Shown one piece after another: positions 45,382 to 56,544 of a DNA stretch of 64,000 nucleotides; position 1 is the stretch's first letter, and every line of letters begins with the position of its first letter. Position numbers and translations under genes: made by a program. Under the pieces are notes generated by a model, which was not told where the DNA came from, searched no databases, and worked only from the letters and a program-made list of their open reading frames with translations. The stretch is from assembly GCA_003339415.1 (NCBI GenBank), contig PDHQ01000041.1, positions 62,001 through 126,000 on the forward strand, in the 5' to 3' direction. The DNA is from Ophiocordyceps camponoti-saundersi (nom. inval.). Lineage: Eukaryota; Ascomycota; Sordariomycetes; Hypocreales; Ophiocordycipitaceae.

Positions 45382-48300
45382 ATGTCGGCCCCTCAACAGG
45401 CTCTCACCTTCAACGATGTCTTCGACGACGAAGACATCGACGAGCCCAAGTCGGTTCATCACATCCGCGCCAACTCGAGTATCATGCAGCTCAAAAAGAT
45501 ACTCGGTGAGTCCAACGGACGTCCGCCTCTGTCCCACGTCATCACTTGGCTGACCGCAGGGCTTGTCCAGTTGCCAACCGTGGCGAAATTCGTGAGTCTG
45601 CTCCTGTCTGCCCTTGCTGGGAATCCTGCTAATTCATGCCAGCTATTCGGGTACAAGCCGTCCGCTGATCCCATCCGAAGATGCCGTGCTAATTGTCTAC
45701 CTCGTCCGCAACAGATTTTCAGAACTGTACGCCAATATACTCCGACTCTCGCGATACCGTGCTGACACCCCTGACAGGCCCACGAGCTATCTCTGCACAC
45801 CATCGCCGTTTACAGGTACTTGATCCGAACACCCACCTCGAGCCAAGGGCCAATCGCTCACGTTCAACCAGTTACGAAGACCGTCTGAGCATGCACCGAC
45901 AGAGTATGAGTGCATCCGTCCCACCATTTACGTGGTCACACAGCTGACGTACGAGCCTCCAGAGGCGGATGAGGCCTACGTCATCGGCCATCGCGGTCAA
46001 TATACCCCTGTCGGAGCTTATCTCGCTGGCGATGAGATCATTAAGATTGCGCTGGAACATGGCGCACAACTAATTCATCCGGGTACGCTCTATGCGCCGC
46101 ACACTCAGTATCTACCGCTGACTATCTCCAGGATACGGCTTCTTATCTGAGAATGCCGAGTTCGCCCGTAATGTCGAGAAGTCCGGTCTCATTGTGAGCT
46201 TCCATCCCCTCTCCTCCCCTTTAAAACCCTTCCTTCGGCTGACATGACTTCGATCGCCAAAGTTCGTCGGTCCCTCTCCGGACGTCATCGATTCTCTCGG
46301 CGACAAGGTCTCGGCTCGTAAGCTGGCCATCGCCGCTGGCGTGCCGGTCGTCCCTGGAACCGAAGGCGCCGTTGCCAAGTTTGAGGAAGTTAAATCCTTC
46401 ACAGACGAATATGGCTTCCCCATCATTATCAAGGCTGCCTATGGCGGCGGCGGACGAGGTATGCGTGTCGTCCGCGACCCGGAGAGCCTGCAGGAGCACT
46501 TTGAGAGGGCCACGTCCGAGGCCAAGTCGGCTTTTGGCAACGGCACCGTCTTTGTCGAGCGTTTTCTCGACAAGCCAAAACATATCGAAGTCCAACTCCT
46601 GGGCGACAATGAAGGCAACATTGTTCACCTGTATGAGCGCGACTGTTCCGTTCAGCGCCGCCATCAAAAGGTAGTGGAGATTGCTCCGGCCAAAGACCTC
46701 CCGACCCAGGTCAGGGATGCCATTCTGGCCGACGCCGTGAAGCTCGCCAAGTCGGTCAATTACCGTAATGCCGGCACCGCCGAGTTCCTGGTTGACCAGC
46801 AGAATCGATACTACTTCATCGAGATCAACCCGCGCATCCAGGTTGAGCACACCATCACCGAGGAGATTACCGGCATCGACATTGTCGCGGCCCAGATACA
46901 GATCGCTGCCGGTGCCACGCTGGAGCAGCTTGGCCTCACGCAGGATCGCATCTCCACACGCGGATTCGCCATCCAGTGTCGAATCACCACCGAGGATCCG
47001 GCCAAGCAGTTCCAGCCGGACACGGGCAAGATCGAGGTATACCGCTCCGCCGGCGGCAACGGCGTTCGTCTCGACGGTGGAAACGGATTCGCCGGCGCCG
47101 TTATCACGCCCTTCTATGACTCTATGCTTGTGAAGTGTACGTGCCAGGGATCCACGTACGAAATCGCTCGCAGAAAGGTCCTCAGAGCTCTGATCGAGTT
47201 CCGCGTCCGGGGCGTGAAGACCAACATTCCCTTCCTCGCCTCCCTGCTCACTCACCCTACCTTCATCGAGGGAAACTGCTGGACGACCTTTATCGACGAC
47301 ACACCCCAGCTATTCGATCTGGTCGGCGGCCAGAACCGGGCTCAGAAGCTGCTAGCGTACCTGGGTGACGTAGCCGTCAACGGAAGCGCCATCAAGGGCC
47401 AGATCGGCGAGCCCAAGTTCAGGGGCGAAATCATTCCCCCGACGCTTTTCGACTCCGACGGCAAGAAGGTCGATGTAAGCCGACCATGTCAGAAGGGTTG
47501 GCGCAATATCCTAGTCGAAAAGGGCCCTAAGGCATTCGCCAAAGCCGTCCGGGAGTACAAGGGCTGTCTGCTGATGGACACGACGTGGCGCGATGCTCAT
47601 CAGTCGCTGCTCGCCACGCGCGTTCGAACCGTTGATTTGCTCAACATCGCCAAGGAGACGAGCCATGCGCTGTCCAACCTTTACAGCCTCGAGTGTTGGG
47701 GCGGCGCGACGTTTGACGTGGCCATGCGCTTCCTCTACGAGGATCCCTGGGACCGTCTGCGGCAGATGAAGAAGCTCGTCCCCAACATTCCCTTCCAGAT
47801 GCTGCTTCGCGGTGCTAATGGCGTGGCCTACTCGTCGCTGCCTGACAACGCCATAGACCACTTCGTCGACCAGGCAAAGAAAAACGGCGTGGACATCTTC
47901 CGCGTCTTCGACGCTCTGAATGACATTGACCAGCTCGAGGTCGGCATCAAGGCGGTTCACAAGGCCGGAGGTGTCGCCGAAGGCACCGTCTGCTACAGCG
48001 GCGACATGCTGAACCCCAGCAAGAAGTACAACCTGAAATACTACATGGACCTGGTCGATAAGCTGGTAAAGCTGGACATTCACGTCTTGGGCATCAAGGA
48101 CATGGCGGGCGTCTTGAAACCGCACGCGGCCACTCTCCTGATCGGCTCTATTCGCAAAAAGTACCCCGATCTCCCTATCCACGTCCATACGCACGATTCG
48201 GCCGGAACAGGGGTTGCGTCCATGGTAGCCTGTGCTAAGGCCGGTGCCGACGCCGTTGACGCCGCGACCGATAGCCTTTCGGGCATGACGTCTCAGCCTA

Positions 48301-49475
48301 GCATTAATGCTATCATCGCCTCCCTCGAGGGAAGCGATCTGGACCCAGGACTGGATCCCAAGCAAGTTCGTGCCCTCGATACGTACTGGTCCCAGCTGCG
48401 CCTCCTTTACTCTCCCTTCGAGGCCCATCTCGCCGGACCCGACCCCGAGGTGTACGAGCACGAGATCCCTGGAGGTCAGCTAACCAACATGATGTTCCAA
48501 GCGTCGCAACTCGGCCTCGGGTCTCAATGGCTGGAGACGAAGAAGGCGTACGAGCACGCTAACGACCTTCTCGGCGACATCGTTAAGGTGACGCCGACGT
48601 CCAAGGTTGTCGGAGACCTCGCACAGTTCATGGTTTCCAACAAGCTATCGGCCGAAGACGTCAAGGCGCGGGCCGGAGAGCTCGACTTTCCGGGCTCGGT
48701 CCTCGAATTCCTCGAGGGTCTCATGGGCCAGCCTTACGGTGGGTTCCCCGAGCCCCTCCGGTCGGACGCGTTGCGCGGGCGCCGGAAGCTCGACAAGCGC
48801 CCCGGCCTCTTCCTGGAGCCGGTCGACCTGGTCAAGGCCAAGAAAGAATTGCTCAAGAAGTTTGGCGGGCCCGTGACGGAGTGCGACGTGGCGTCGTACG
48901 TCATGTATCCCAAAGTGTTTGAGGATTACAAGAAGTTCATCCAGCAGTACGGCGACCTGTCAGTGCTGCCGACCAAGTACTTTTTGTCGCGGCCGGAGAT
49001 TGGGGAAGAGTTCAACGTCCAGCTAGAGAAGGGCAAAGTTCTCATCCTCAAGCTGCTCGCGGTGGGCCCCCTGAGCGAGAACACGGGCCAGCGCGAGGTC
49101 TTTTTCGAGATGAACGGGGAGGTCCGACAGGTGACGGTCGTGGACAAGAAGGCGGCGGTGGAGAATGTCTGCCGACCCAAGGCCGACCCAGGCGACTCGA
49201 GCCAGGTGGGCGCTCCCATGTCGGGCGTCCTGGTCGAGATGAGGGTGCACGAGGGGTCCGACGTCAAGAAGGGAGACCCATTGGCGGTACTGTCGGCCAT
49301 GAAGATGGTATGTGACGATCTTTGTTTGTCAACCGGAAGGCGTATCTTTGCTAACTTTGCTGGTCAGGAAATGGTCATCTCGGCTCCGCATAGCGGCAAG
49401 GTGGCGAGCCTTCAGGTCAAGGAGGGCGATTCGGTCGACGGATCCGACCTGGTGTGCAGAATTACCAAGGCTTAA
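45382..49475 (+). CDS. PYC: pyruvate carboxylase
   Basis: Ten exons: 45382-45505, 45571-45591, 45643-45650, 45715-45726, 45778-45815, 45872-45903, 45963-46082, 46132-46193, 46263-49307 and 49368-49475, giving 1189 aa. Every junction is fixed by conserved protein: KKIL/VANRGEIPIRIFRTAHEL, VYSYEDRLSMHRQKADEAY, IHPGYGFLSE and LIFVGPSPD. It catalyses ATP- and bicarbonate-dependent conversion of pyruvate to oxaloacetate; in fungi it is cytosolic and anaplerotic. Seen: biotin carboxylase ATP-grasp loop AYGGGGRGMR (about 198-207) and FIEINPRIQVEHT; carboxyltransferase TTWRDAHQSLLATRVRT near 580 and DSAGTGVASM; C-terminal biotinyl motif AMKME with Lys1153. The last intron splits AMKM from EMVISAP. 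Length matches fungal PYC. Two exons are micro-exons of 8 and 12 nt. Confidence 0.97.
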
Positions 49476-50856
49476 GTACATACGTACGTCATGATACGTT
49501 TTGGACAAGGTCATCGGTACGCGGACGATGTGAAGAAGACGTTGCGCACACGGCGCGTTGGATGGCGCTGTCACTGACGAGATTGTTTGATAGCCTTCTG
49601 GAACGCTTTGGTTTGTGGCGGTGCGGGCATGAGCTGCCTATATTCTCTTGGTTGTTGGAGAGCGAGCAGAGGCCGACGAGGTGATAAGGGGATGGGTAGC
49701 AGACTAGCAGTAGTGATTCAACACCTATACGATATGACACTCTTTATCTGTACATGCATGCCTGTGTAGGTACCTACCTAGGTAGGTAGGTAGGCAGGTA
49801 GGCATCTTGAGGCGTGTTGAATGGAAGTGTGGTGATTACTGGTGACATCTTACGGTGTAAATATCCTCATCGCAGAACAGTACGACGGTGACTGTCAGGC
49901 TCACGCGCAGATGAAGCCATGGCTTGCAGATTCTATACAAAAATAGAACAACGCGTACCTGATTATCACCTGCACATGGAATCGTTCAGGTAGCTACGGC
50001 TACATGTCATGATAAGTAGTACGGACATATCTAAAAATCTGTGCTGACGAGAAAAGAACATTGATGGGCGGCTCATTTGCCATAGCCTGGCCAGAAACGC
50101 TAACCCGGTCAAGAGATTTTCAAGCTTTTCATAGTGGTTTCACGTATCGAAGTAGCCGTTAAGTACGGATAGTCGATATAGATAATTTATATAGGCGTAT
50201 GGCGTATAACTCCTTTCCCACTATGGCACATCTTTCTCACGTTACGACTATCCGTACTCTTGAAGCCATTCCCCTCTTCCTGACCGGAAGGTACCCTACA
50301 TGTATGTGCTTCTACATACCTAGGTAGCGAAGAGCATCTGCTTTGATGGGAGTAAGCTCAGCAGGCGCCATCAAGGGCGCTGGTGATCGTGAAGGCGAGG
50401 GCGGCAGTAGCCGTGACGGTCAGGGCATAGCGGCGATCCCTCCCGCCGCCGGTAGAACGAATTTCCGACGAATTCGAATGCTCTCTATCCGTAAAAATAC
50501 GTGGATGCTCTTTCAAAGGGTCCTTCCTTGTCCAATGACTCTTTTCTCTGCCGCCACTTGAGCGAGTGTTGGCCCTTGTTGTTGACATGCCGTAACATCG
50601 TCTAAGCTGGTGACTCATTCCGGTACTGGATGTGTCAGCTTCGGCTTGCCACCTCCCTCCTAAAAAGATAAACTCGACAGAATCGCTCTTCATCTTCCGA
50701 CTTCGAAACCGCCACCTGACTTGAACCCATTGCTTCAGCCAGAGAGCTCGAATCATCGCCTCAGATCCCTTTCCCTGTCACAGCTGTCCGCCTCGCAGGA
50801 AGAAAGTAAGGGGGAAAGGGTGACCAGGTCGAGGCCGCCCAGCCCCGAGAAAGGCC
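49476..50856. other. intergenic region between pyruvate carboxylase and FAP1
   Basis: This contains TAGG/TACC repeats at 49768-49802, TACGGATA at 50164 and TATCCGTA at 50249. No supported coding frame. Confidence 0.5.
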
Positions 50857-53800
50857 ATGTCAGGAGTCGGCGCCGGCTCTCGAGGGCGGCCGCAGCCGCA
50901 GAGACCTTCCGGCAGAGGACAAAATGGCCGGCGTGGAGGTCGCGGTGGCCGCAGTCGAGCTCGCGGACACTGGCCTAGAGACGACGCCGCAGCGACCCAA
51001 CCTTCAGCCGAGGCTTCCTTTCCCTTTCGACACCCAGATTCTGCGTCTCAGCCGCGCGATCACCCTCGGAGAGGACGAGGTTCAAGAGCCCGAGGTCAAA
51101 GAAGTCGAGGACAATGGCCTACCATTCGGCCTGCTGATACCGATGCGACATCTGAACGGCCTACCTCCCATCGGACATTTGGAGGTCACCTAACTAGAAT
51201 GACGGGCGAGACTCCTGAAGCTCCTCTATTGAGTCCTGATGCGCCGGAATTCGTCCCCGGTCGTCCCGTCGAAACTTATAGGCAAGGCTCGGGGATAGTC
51301 GTCCGAGCTTGTCTGTGACTGACCTCGAGATAGGCAGACTCGGGCTTCAGTGCCGAAGCAGCCGCGAGTGAAGTTGCCCAAGTCCTCGGCGGAAGACCTG
51401 GGGACTAGAATTCACGAGGACATCGCCAATTGGAACTACGAGTGTACCATTTGCACAGATGACATCCTGCGTACCTCACAGGTTTGGTCCTGTGTTCTAT
51501 GCTGGACAGTTGTTCATCTCAAATGCGCCCGTAAGTGGCATGACAATCAAAAAAAGCAGGCCAACGGCCACTCTGGCGAACCGCAGAATGACCCGTCCTG
51601 GCGCTGTCCTGCATGCAATTCCAAATTACTCGACGACCCTGGTTCCTATCACTGCTGGTGCGGCAAGGAGATCAACCCGTCGCCCGCCAGCGCGGCGTTG
51701 CCACCTCACTCATGTGGCCAAACCTGCTCGAAGCCGCGACCGACATGCCCCCATCCATGTCCCCTTCAGTGCCATGCGGGCCCATGTCCGCCTTGTGAGC
51801 TGATGGGACCAGCTCAGTCGTGCTTCTGTGGTAAAAAGTCCTCGCGGAAGCTATGCCGAGAAACCGACTACGAAAATGGCTGGAGCTGCGAGGAAGAGTG
51901 CGGAGATCTACTACCGTGCAGCGAGCACCTCTGTCGCAAGCCTTGCCACCCAGGGCTCTGCGGTGATTGCGACACTGCGGTTGATGTTAGGTGTTATTGC
52001 GGCCGTGTCAAGAAACAGCTCCCTTGTCATGATTGCGCCGAGCCTCGTCAATCTTACGGCACCGCCGAAGAGACTTGGTTCGAAGGCTCATTTCAGTGCG
52101 AGCATCCGTGCCAGAGGAGCTTTGACTGCGGACTTCATGAGTGTTCGAAGTCTTGTCACGTTCAGGATGAGCGGCCACCGCATTGCCCCCGAGCCTCGGA
52201 TGTTATCTCCCATTGCCCTTGCGGCAAGACGCCGCTCGAGCAGCTCCTGGAAAGTCCCAGAACTTCTTGCGAGGACGTCATCCCGCGGTGCCAGAAACCA
52301 TGTGAAAAGCTGTTGGCATGCGCTCACTCATGTCAAGCCAAGTGCCACACTGGAGACTGTGACTTCTGTCGCGAGACGATTGACATTACCTGCAGATGTG
52401 GCCGCACAAGCACCGAGTCGTTGTGCCATCAGGGCGACATTCAGCACCCTCTCTGCATGAGGACCTGTCAGGCGACGCTCAATTGTGGACGTCATAAATG
52501 CGGCGAGCACTGCTGCCCGGGCGAGAAACAGGCTGTCGAAAGGCAGAGAAGGAAAAACAGACCGGTCGGGGACGTTAATTCCATCGAGCCGGAGCACATA
52601 TGCATCCGGACTTGTGGAAGGCCGTTGAAGTGCGGCAGCCACGAATGCCATCAGATGTGCCATCGCGGCCCTTGTGGGAGCTGTCTGGAAGCCATCTTTC
52701 ACGAAATCAGCTGTGACTGTGGTCGAACGGTACTACAGCCACCGCTGCCTTGTGGCACGCGACCGCCGGATTGCCGTTTTAATTGCCAGAGGCATCCTGC
52801 TTGTGGCCATCCTCCCGTCGAGCACAATTGCCACCCCGGCGACATTGCTTGTCCAAAATGCCCCTTTCTGGTGAGCAAGTGGTGCGCTTGCGGTAAGGAG
52901 AGGCTTCAGAGCCAGCCATGCCACCTGCAAGAGGCGCACTGCGGCAAGCGTTGCGGGAACAAGCTCAAGTGCGGGTACGTTATTGCATCACCTTTGGGCT
53001 GGATTGCGGTGGGATTGACAGTTTTGGCCTGCCTAGTTTGCACGTCTGCCGGAAATTATGCCATCGGCCAGGCGAATGTGAGGACATCGGGCTACCGGAG
53101 AGGCGCTGCGACCAGGTTTGCGGCAAGACCAAGCTGTTCTGTGAGCATCCGTGCCAGAATCCGTGCCACGGACAGACTCGTAAGTCTTTCATCTTCCCCA
53201 GCAAGGTGCCTTTATTACTGTCCAAAGTCTGACGACGACATATATGTAGCTTGCGATGAGTCTGGCGCCTGTACATCCAAGGCCAGTATCGCGTGTCCAT
53301 GCGGCGTCCGCCAGCAAGACGTAAGGTGCCTTGCAAGCAGCTCAAACCCGACGCCTGTGAGACCGGAGATGAAGTGCGACGATGAGTGTCTTCGGCAGGA
53401 GCGCAATCGTCGTCTCGCCACGGCCCTCAACATCGATCCGGCAACACACACGAACGACCACGTTCCCTACTCGGACGTTACCCTGCGTCTCTTCAAGGAG
53501 AACGTGAGCTGGGCCGAGAACCAGGAGCGCGAGTTCCGCGTCTTCGCCAAGAGTGCGAACGAGGTAAAGATGCGTTACAAGCCCATGGCGTCCCCATATC
53601 GGCAGTTTCTCCATGTGCTAGCCGAAGACTACGGGCTCGAGACCCGAAGCGAGGACTTTGAGCCTCACCGGTACGTCGTCGTCTTCAAGGGTCATCGCTT
53701 CGTCTCGGCGCCGGCCAAGACGCTTGCTCAGTGCGTTCGCATCCGCGAGAGCCAGGCCGCCGCCGCGGCGACGGCGGCGGCAACGGCAGCAGCGAAGACG

Positions 53801-54364
53801 CAGACGCCGAATATGTCGCCAGCGACGGAGCCTTTCAATGGCTTCCTCCTCACGTCGCCTCGGTTCGGCCTCACCGTCGAAGAAGTTCACGCGACGCTCG
53901 ATGCAGACCTGGCCTGTCACCCCTCGATCCGCTTCACGACGAGTTTCCTGCCAACGGAAGAGGTCCTCCTCCGGGCCACGGCCCACTACTCGGCCCTCCT
54001 TTCGCCCACGGCCATGGAGCAGTCCCTAGCCGGCCTCAAGGCGGCCCTCGCAAAGACCGTCGAGCGAACCGGCGTCGCGACAGGCGTCTTACTCTGCCAC
54101 GCCGACTCTTCAGACTGCGTCTCGCGCCGCGAAGACGTGAGCAGGAAGCCGGGCACCGGCTGGAGCGCCGTCGCGGGCAGGGCCGCCGCCAGGATCGAGT
54201 CTGCCCTCTCGTCGGACCAGCAGTCTTCGTCGGCGTCGTCGTCGTCTTCCGCTCGCGGCTCCGGCCGCAAACTCCTCCTCGGCTTGAGGAGGAAAAAGGG
54301 CACCGACAAGGACGAGAGCGGCGGTAAGCTTTGGGGCGCCCTTGGAGACGACGTTGAATGCTGA
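50857..54364 (+). CDS. FAP1: NFX1-type zinc-finger protein with R3H domain (FAP1 homologue)
   Basis: Four exons, 50857-51281, 51334-52974, 53037-53179 and 53250-54364, give 1107 aa. Intron 1 is a GC-AG intron (AG/GCAAGG, branch GACTGACC, acceptor GAGATAG); introns 2 and 3 are GT-AG (62 and 70 nt). The N-terminus is RG/RGG-rich (1-140). A RING-like Cys cluster starts at Cys179 (YECTICTDDI..WRCPACN). A long series of NF-X1 zinc fingers (about 250-760) has repeated C-x-H-C-x3-C-H-x-G-x-C units (CHPGLCGDC, CHTGDCDFC, CHRGPCGSC). An R3H single-strand nucleic-acid binding domain lies at about 825-886. Yeast Fap1 binds the FKBP12 protein Fpr1 and modulates rapamycin response; human NFX1 is a transcription regulator with E3-like RING. 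An Ala-rich insertion follows R3H. Confidence 0.92.
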
Positions 54365-55212
54365 GGTGGTTTCTTTGAGGGCATATTATTACATCATGCC
54401 CACATACGTACGTCGTCGCGTCATTTTCCCATCGCTCAATAGAGGCCGTCCATGTTCTTCCCTCGTCTCCTCTCCCTGCCGCCACTCTCGTCATACTCGT
54501 GTCCACGTCGAAATCAGAAGGGCATCGGGCCTATCTCTCGTTACTACGAATCGCAGGTGACTGCTTGTACAATCTAGAAGATGCGTCTAAGCCTTTTCCT
54601 GTCAATTGTCTCCGACGCCGTGATCGAGAACCAACAAATCCCAACACGCTCACATAGTCACGCACATGTATGTATACCGTCGTAGGACAGGTCGATATAG
54701 AGGTTTCATTGTATTGCCTACTGTTATCCACCCTCTTCGTAGCCGTTCGTTCGTCGCGTTGGAAGGGGGGTGGGGGGGGGGATCAACAGGCATCACGCGA
54801 CCCCCCCAATCGATCAAAAGGCAGAGGCTCTAAGCGTCACATGAGCGCGTCGCCCTTCCATCCTCCCCTAATCTTTCCCCCACCCCCCGCCTTATCATCT
54901 TGTCCCTCGGCGGCCCTTTGCCTACATCCTCATCTCATTCTCCTTTGTCTTGACAAGGGTAGCGCTCAAGCCTCTTCGCAAGGGAGGGGTGGGGAGCGGC
55001 AGATGATAGCGCGCCCTCAAGTGGCCTCGACCTCTGCGCAAAGGGCTCCGAAAACTCGTGGGGTGAGGGGATAGACGAAAAAGCCTTGCGATATCTGAGC
55101 AGCGTATCGATATTAGCGAGGGAGGATTCGAGCAACCCACGGGATCGGGTGATATCTGCAACCTTTCCGTCATCGATGGCGTCGCTTGGCTTGGCACGGT
55201 CCGGTCTATTCA
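54365..55212. other. convergent 3' intergenic region
   Basis: This separates FAP1 and the Bem46-like gene. It contains a GGGGGTGGGGGGGGGG run near 54763-54781 and C-rich stretches. No gene is recognised. Confidence 0.5.
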
Positions 55213-56544
55213 TCATAGCCGTGTCTTGGTCTCGACGGAGTCACTAACGACTTCGGCGATGAACTCGGCTATAGCCTCAAAATAACCCTGTTCGAGGACG
55301 CTCGAGTTGTGGTCGCCACCGGGCAAGGGCTTCCACCTCTTGCTCGGCGCATTGCAAATTTCATGAAGTTGACGCATGTGGTCAGGTCTGCAGGAAGCCG
55401 TTAGCCAGTGGATTCGAGGAGTATGAACATCCAAGCAGTGGCAGGACGAGCTCGTATTGGCGAACGATGTCAGACGCGTTAAGTGTGTTGTAAAATCATC
55501 AAAGCAAGGTCCGCAGAAGCAGACGATTTCATATTTTGTGGGTGATGAAAATTGCATCATCAGGAGATCTTTGAAGAGAACTAATGCAGGCGAGGGGGGT
55601 CACTCACGGGACTATCTCGTCCTGTAAACCGCTTAGGAACAGCACGGGCACCCGTTTGATGGTCGGCAGTAGTGTTTCGCTCGGCCAGACCTGGTGACAC
55701 AGTATTGTCAAGTATCTGGCCGGGGGGATGACAGAGGGTATCAGCTTCCGGATGGACAGGAAGGTGTTCTCAAGGATCAGGCCGACGATATCGCCGTGGT
55801 CCTGGTTCTTGGCCACAAGCTTGATAGCGACGGCACCGCCAAGGCTCTGGCCGTACACAATGAGGCGGTGGGCGCGAGTCTCGGCGCGGTCGCGGAGGTA
55901 ATTGAGACCCGTTTGGGCGTCGATGGTCAGGCCAGACTCGTCTGGCTGGCCGGTCGAGGTACCGTAGCCCCTATACTCGAGCATTAAGACGTTGCAGCCG
56001 ACGAGATCGATGATCATGCGGGCAATGGGCAGCCTGTGGCCAATGTTGCCAGCGTTGCCGTGAAACATGAGGACTGTTATATCCGAGTTTCTGCCTTGAC
56101 GGGGGCCGCGGATGTAGAAGGCCGACAGCTTCTCGCCGTCATCGGTAGGAATGACGAGCTCCTCGAAGTCTCGAATACCAAACTGGGAGGGCCGCGGAAC
56201 ATCGGTCCGGGAATTGGGGGGCATGTGCGATGGGTAGATTAGGGCCCTGTGAGAGGAGAGTCAGCTCGACGTCTAGGTCACACAGGACTCCAGTTGGATA
56301 CGACGTTTAGTTGGTGGAGTGGCACCGACTTTTGCTTGAAATAGAGGAGAGAAGTGAGAGCAGCAGCAATGCCCTGATTGGATGGTTAGCCCTATCAATA
56401 GTTCTCGCGGTATCGGGGGGGGCAGCAGACGGTGGAGGCTAGAGCAGGAAGACGCATGTAGGTGGCGGCGGTGCTCAGCAGCCCAGTCGCCTGCTCCATG
56501 AAGGTACTGGCAGAGGATGACGAGGTCGAGCTAGAGCTTGACAT
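55213..56544 (-). CDS. Bem46-type membrane-anchored alpha/beta hydrolase
   Basis: Four exons on the minus strand, 56544-56431, 56373-56330, 56246-55608 and 55387-55213, give 323 aa. Introns: 57 nt (unusual donor GTCTGC, branch GGCTAACC, acceptor AATCAG), 82 nt (donor GTCGGT, acceptor TCACAG) and 220 nt (donor GTGAGT, acceptor CTGCAG). Junctions are supported by protein continuity: GIAAALTSLLYFKQK-ALIYPSH and QDEIVP-PDHMRQL. The N-terminal hydrophobic segment (about 28-50) anchors a hydrolase with HGNAGN (oxyanion region), the nucleophile elbow YGQSLGG (Ser187), Asp262 (GLQDE) and His292 (GGDHN). Relatives are yeast YNL320W, Neurospora and S. pombe Bem46, and human ABHD13; fungal Bem46 has been linked to polar growth. 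The substrate is unknown. Confidence 0.87.

Noticed and set aside
46221..48461. Long minus-strand open frames (344 and 316 codons) opposite pyruvate carboxylase
   Set aside because: They are antisense shadows of a highly conserved GC-rich coding exon and have no recognisable protein features.
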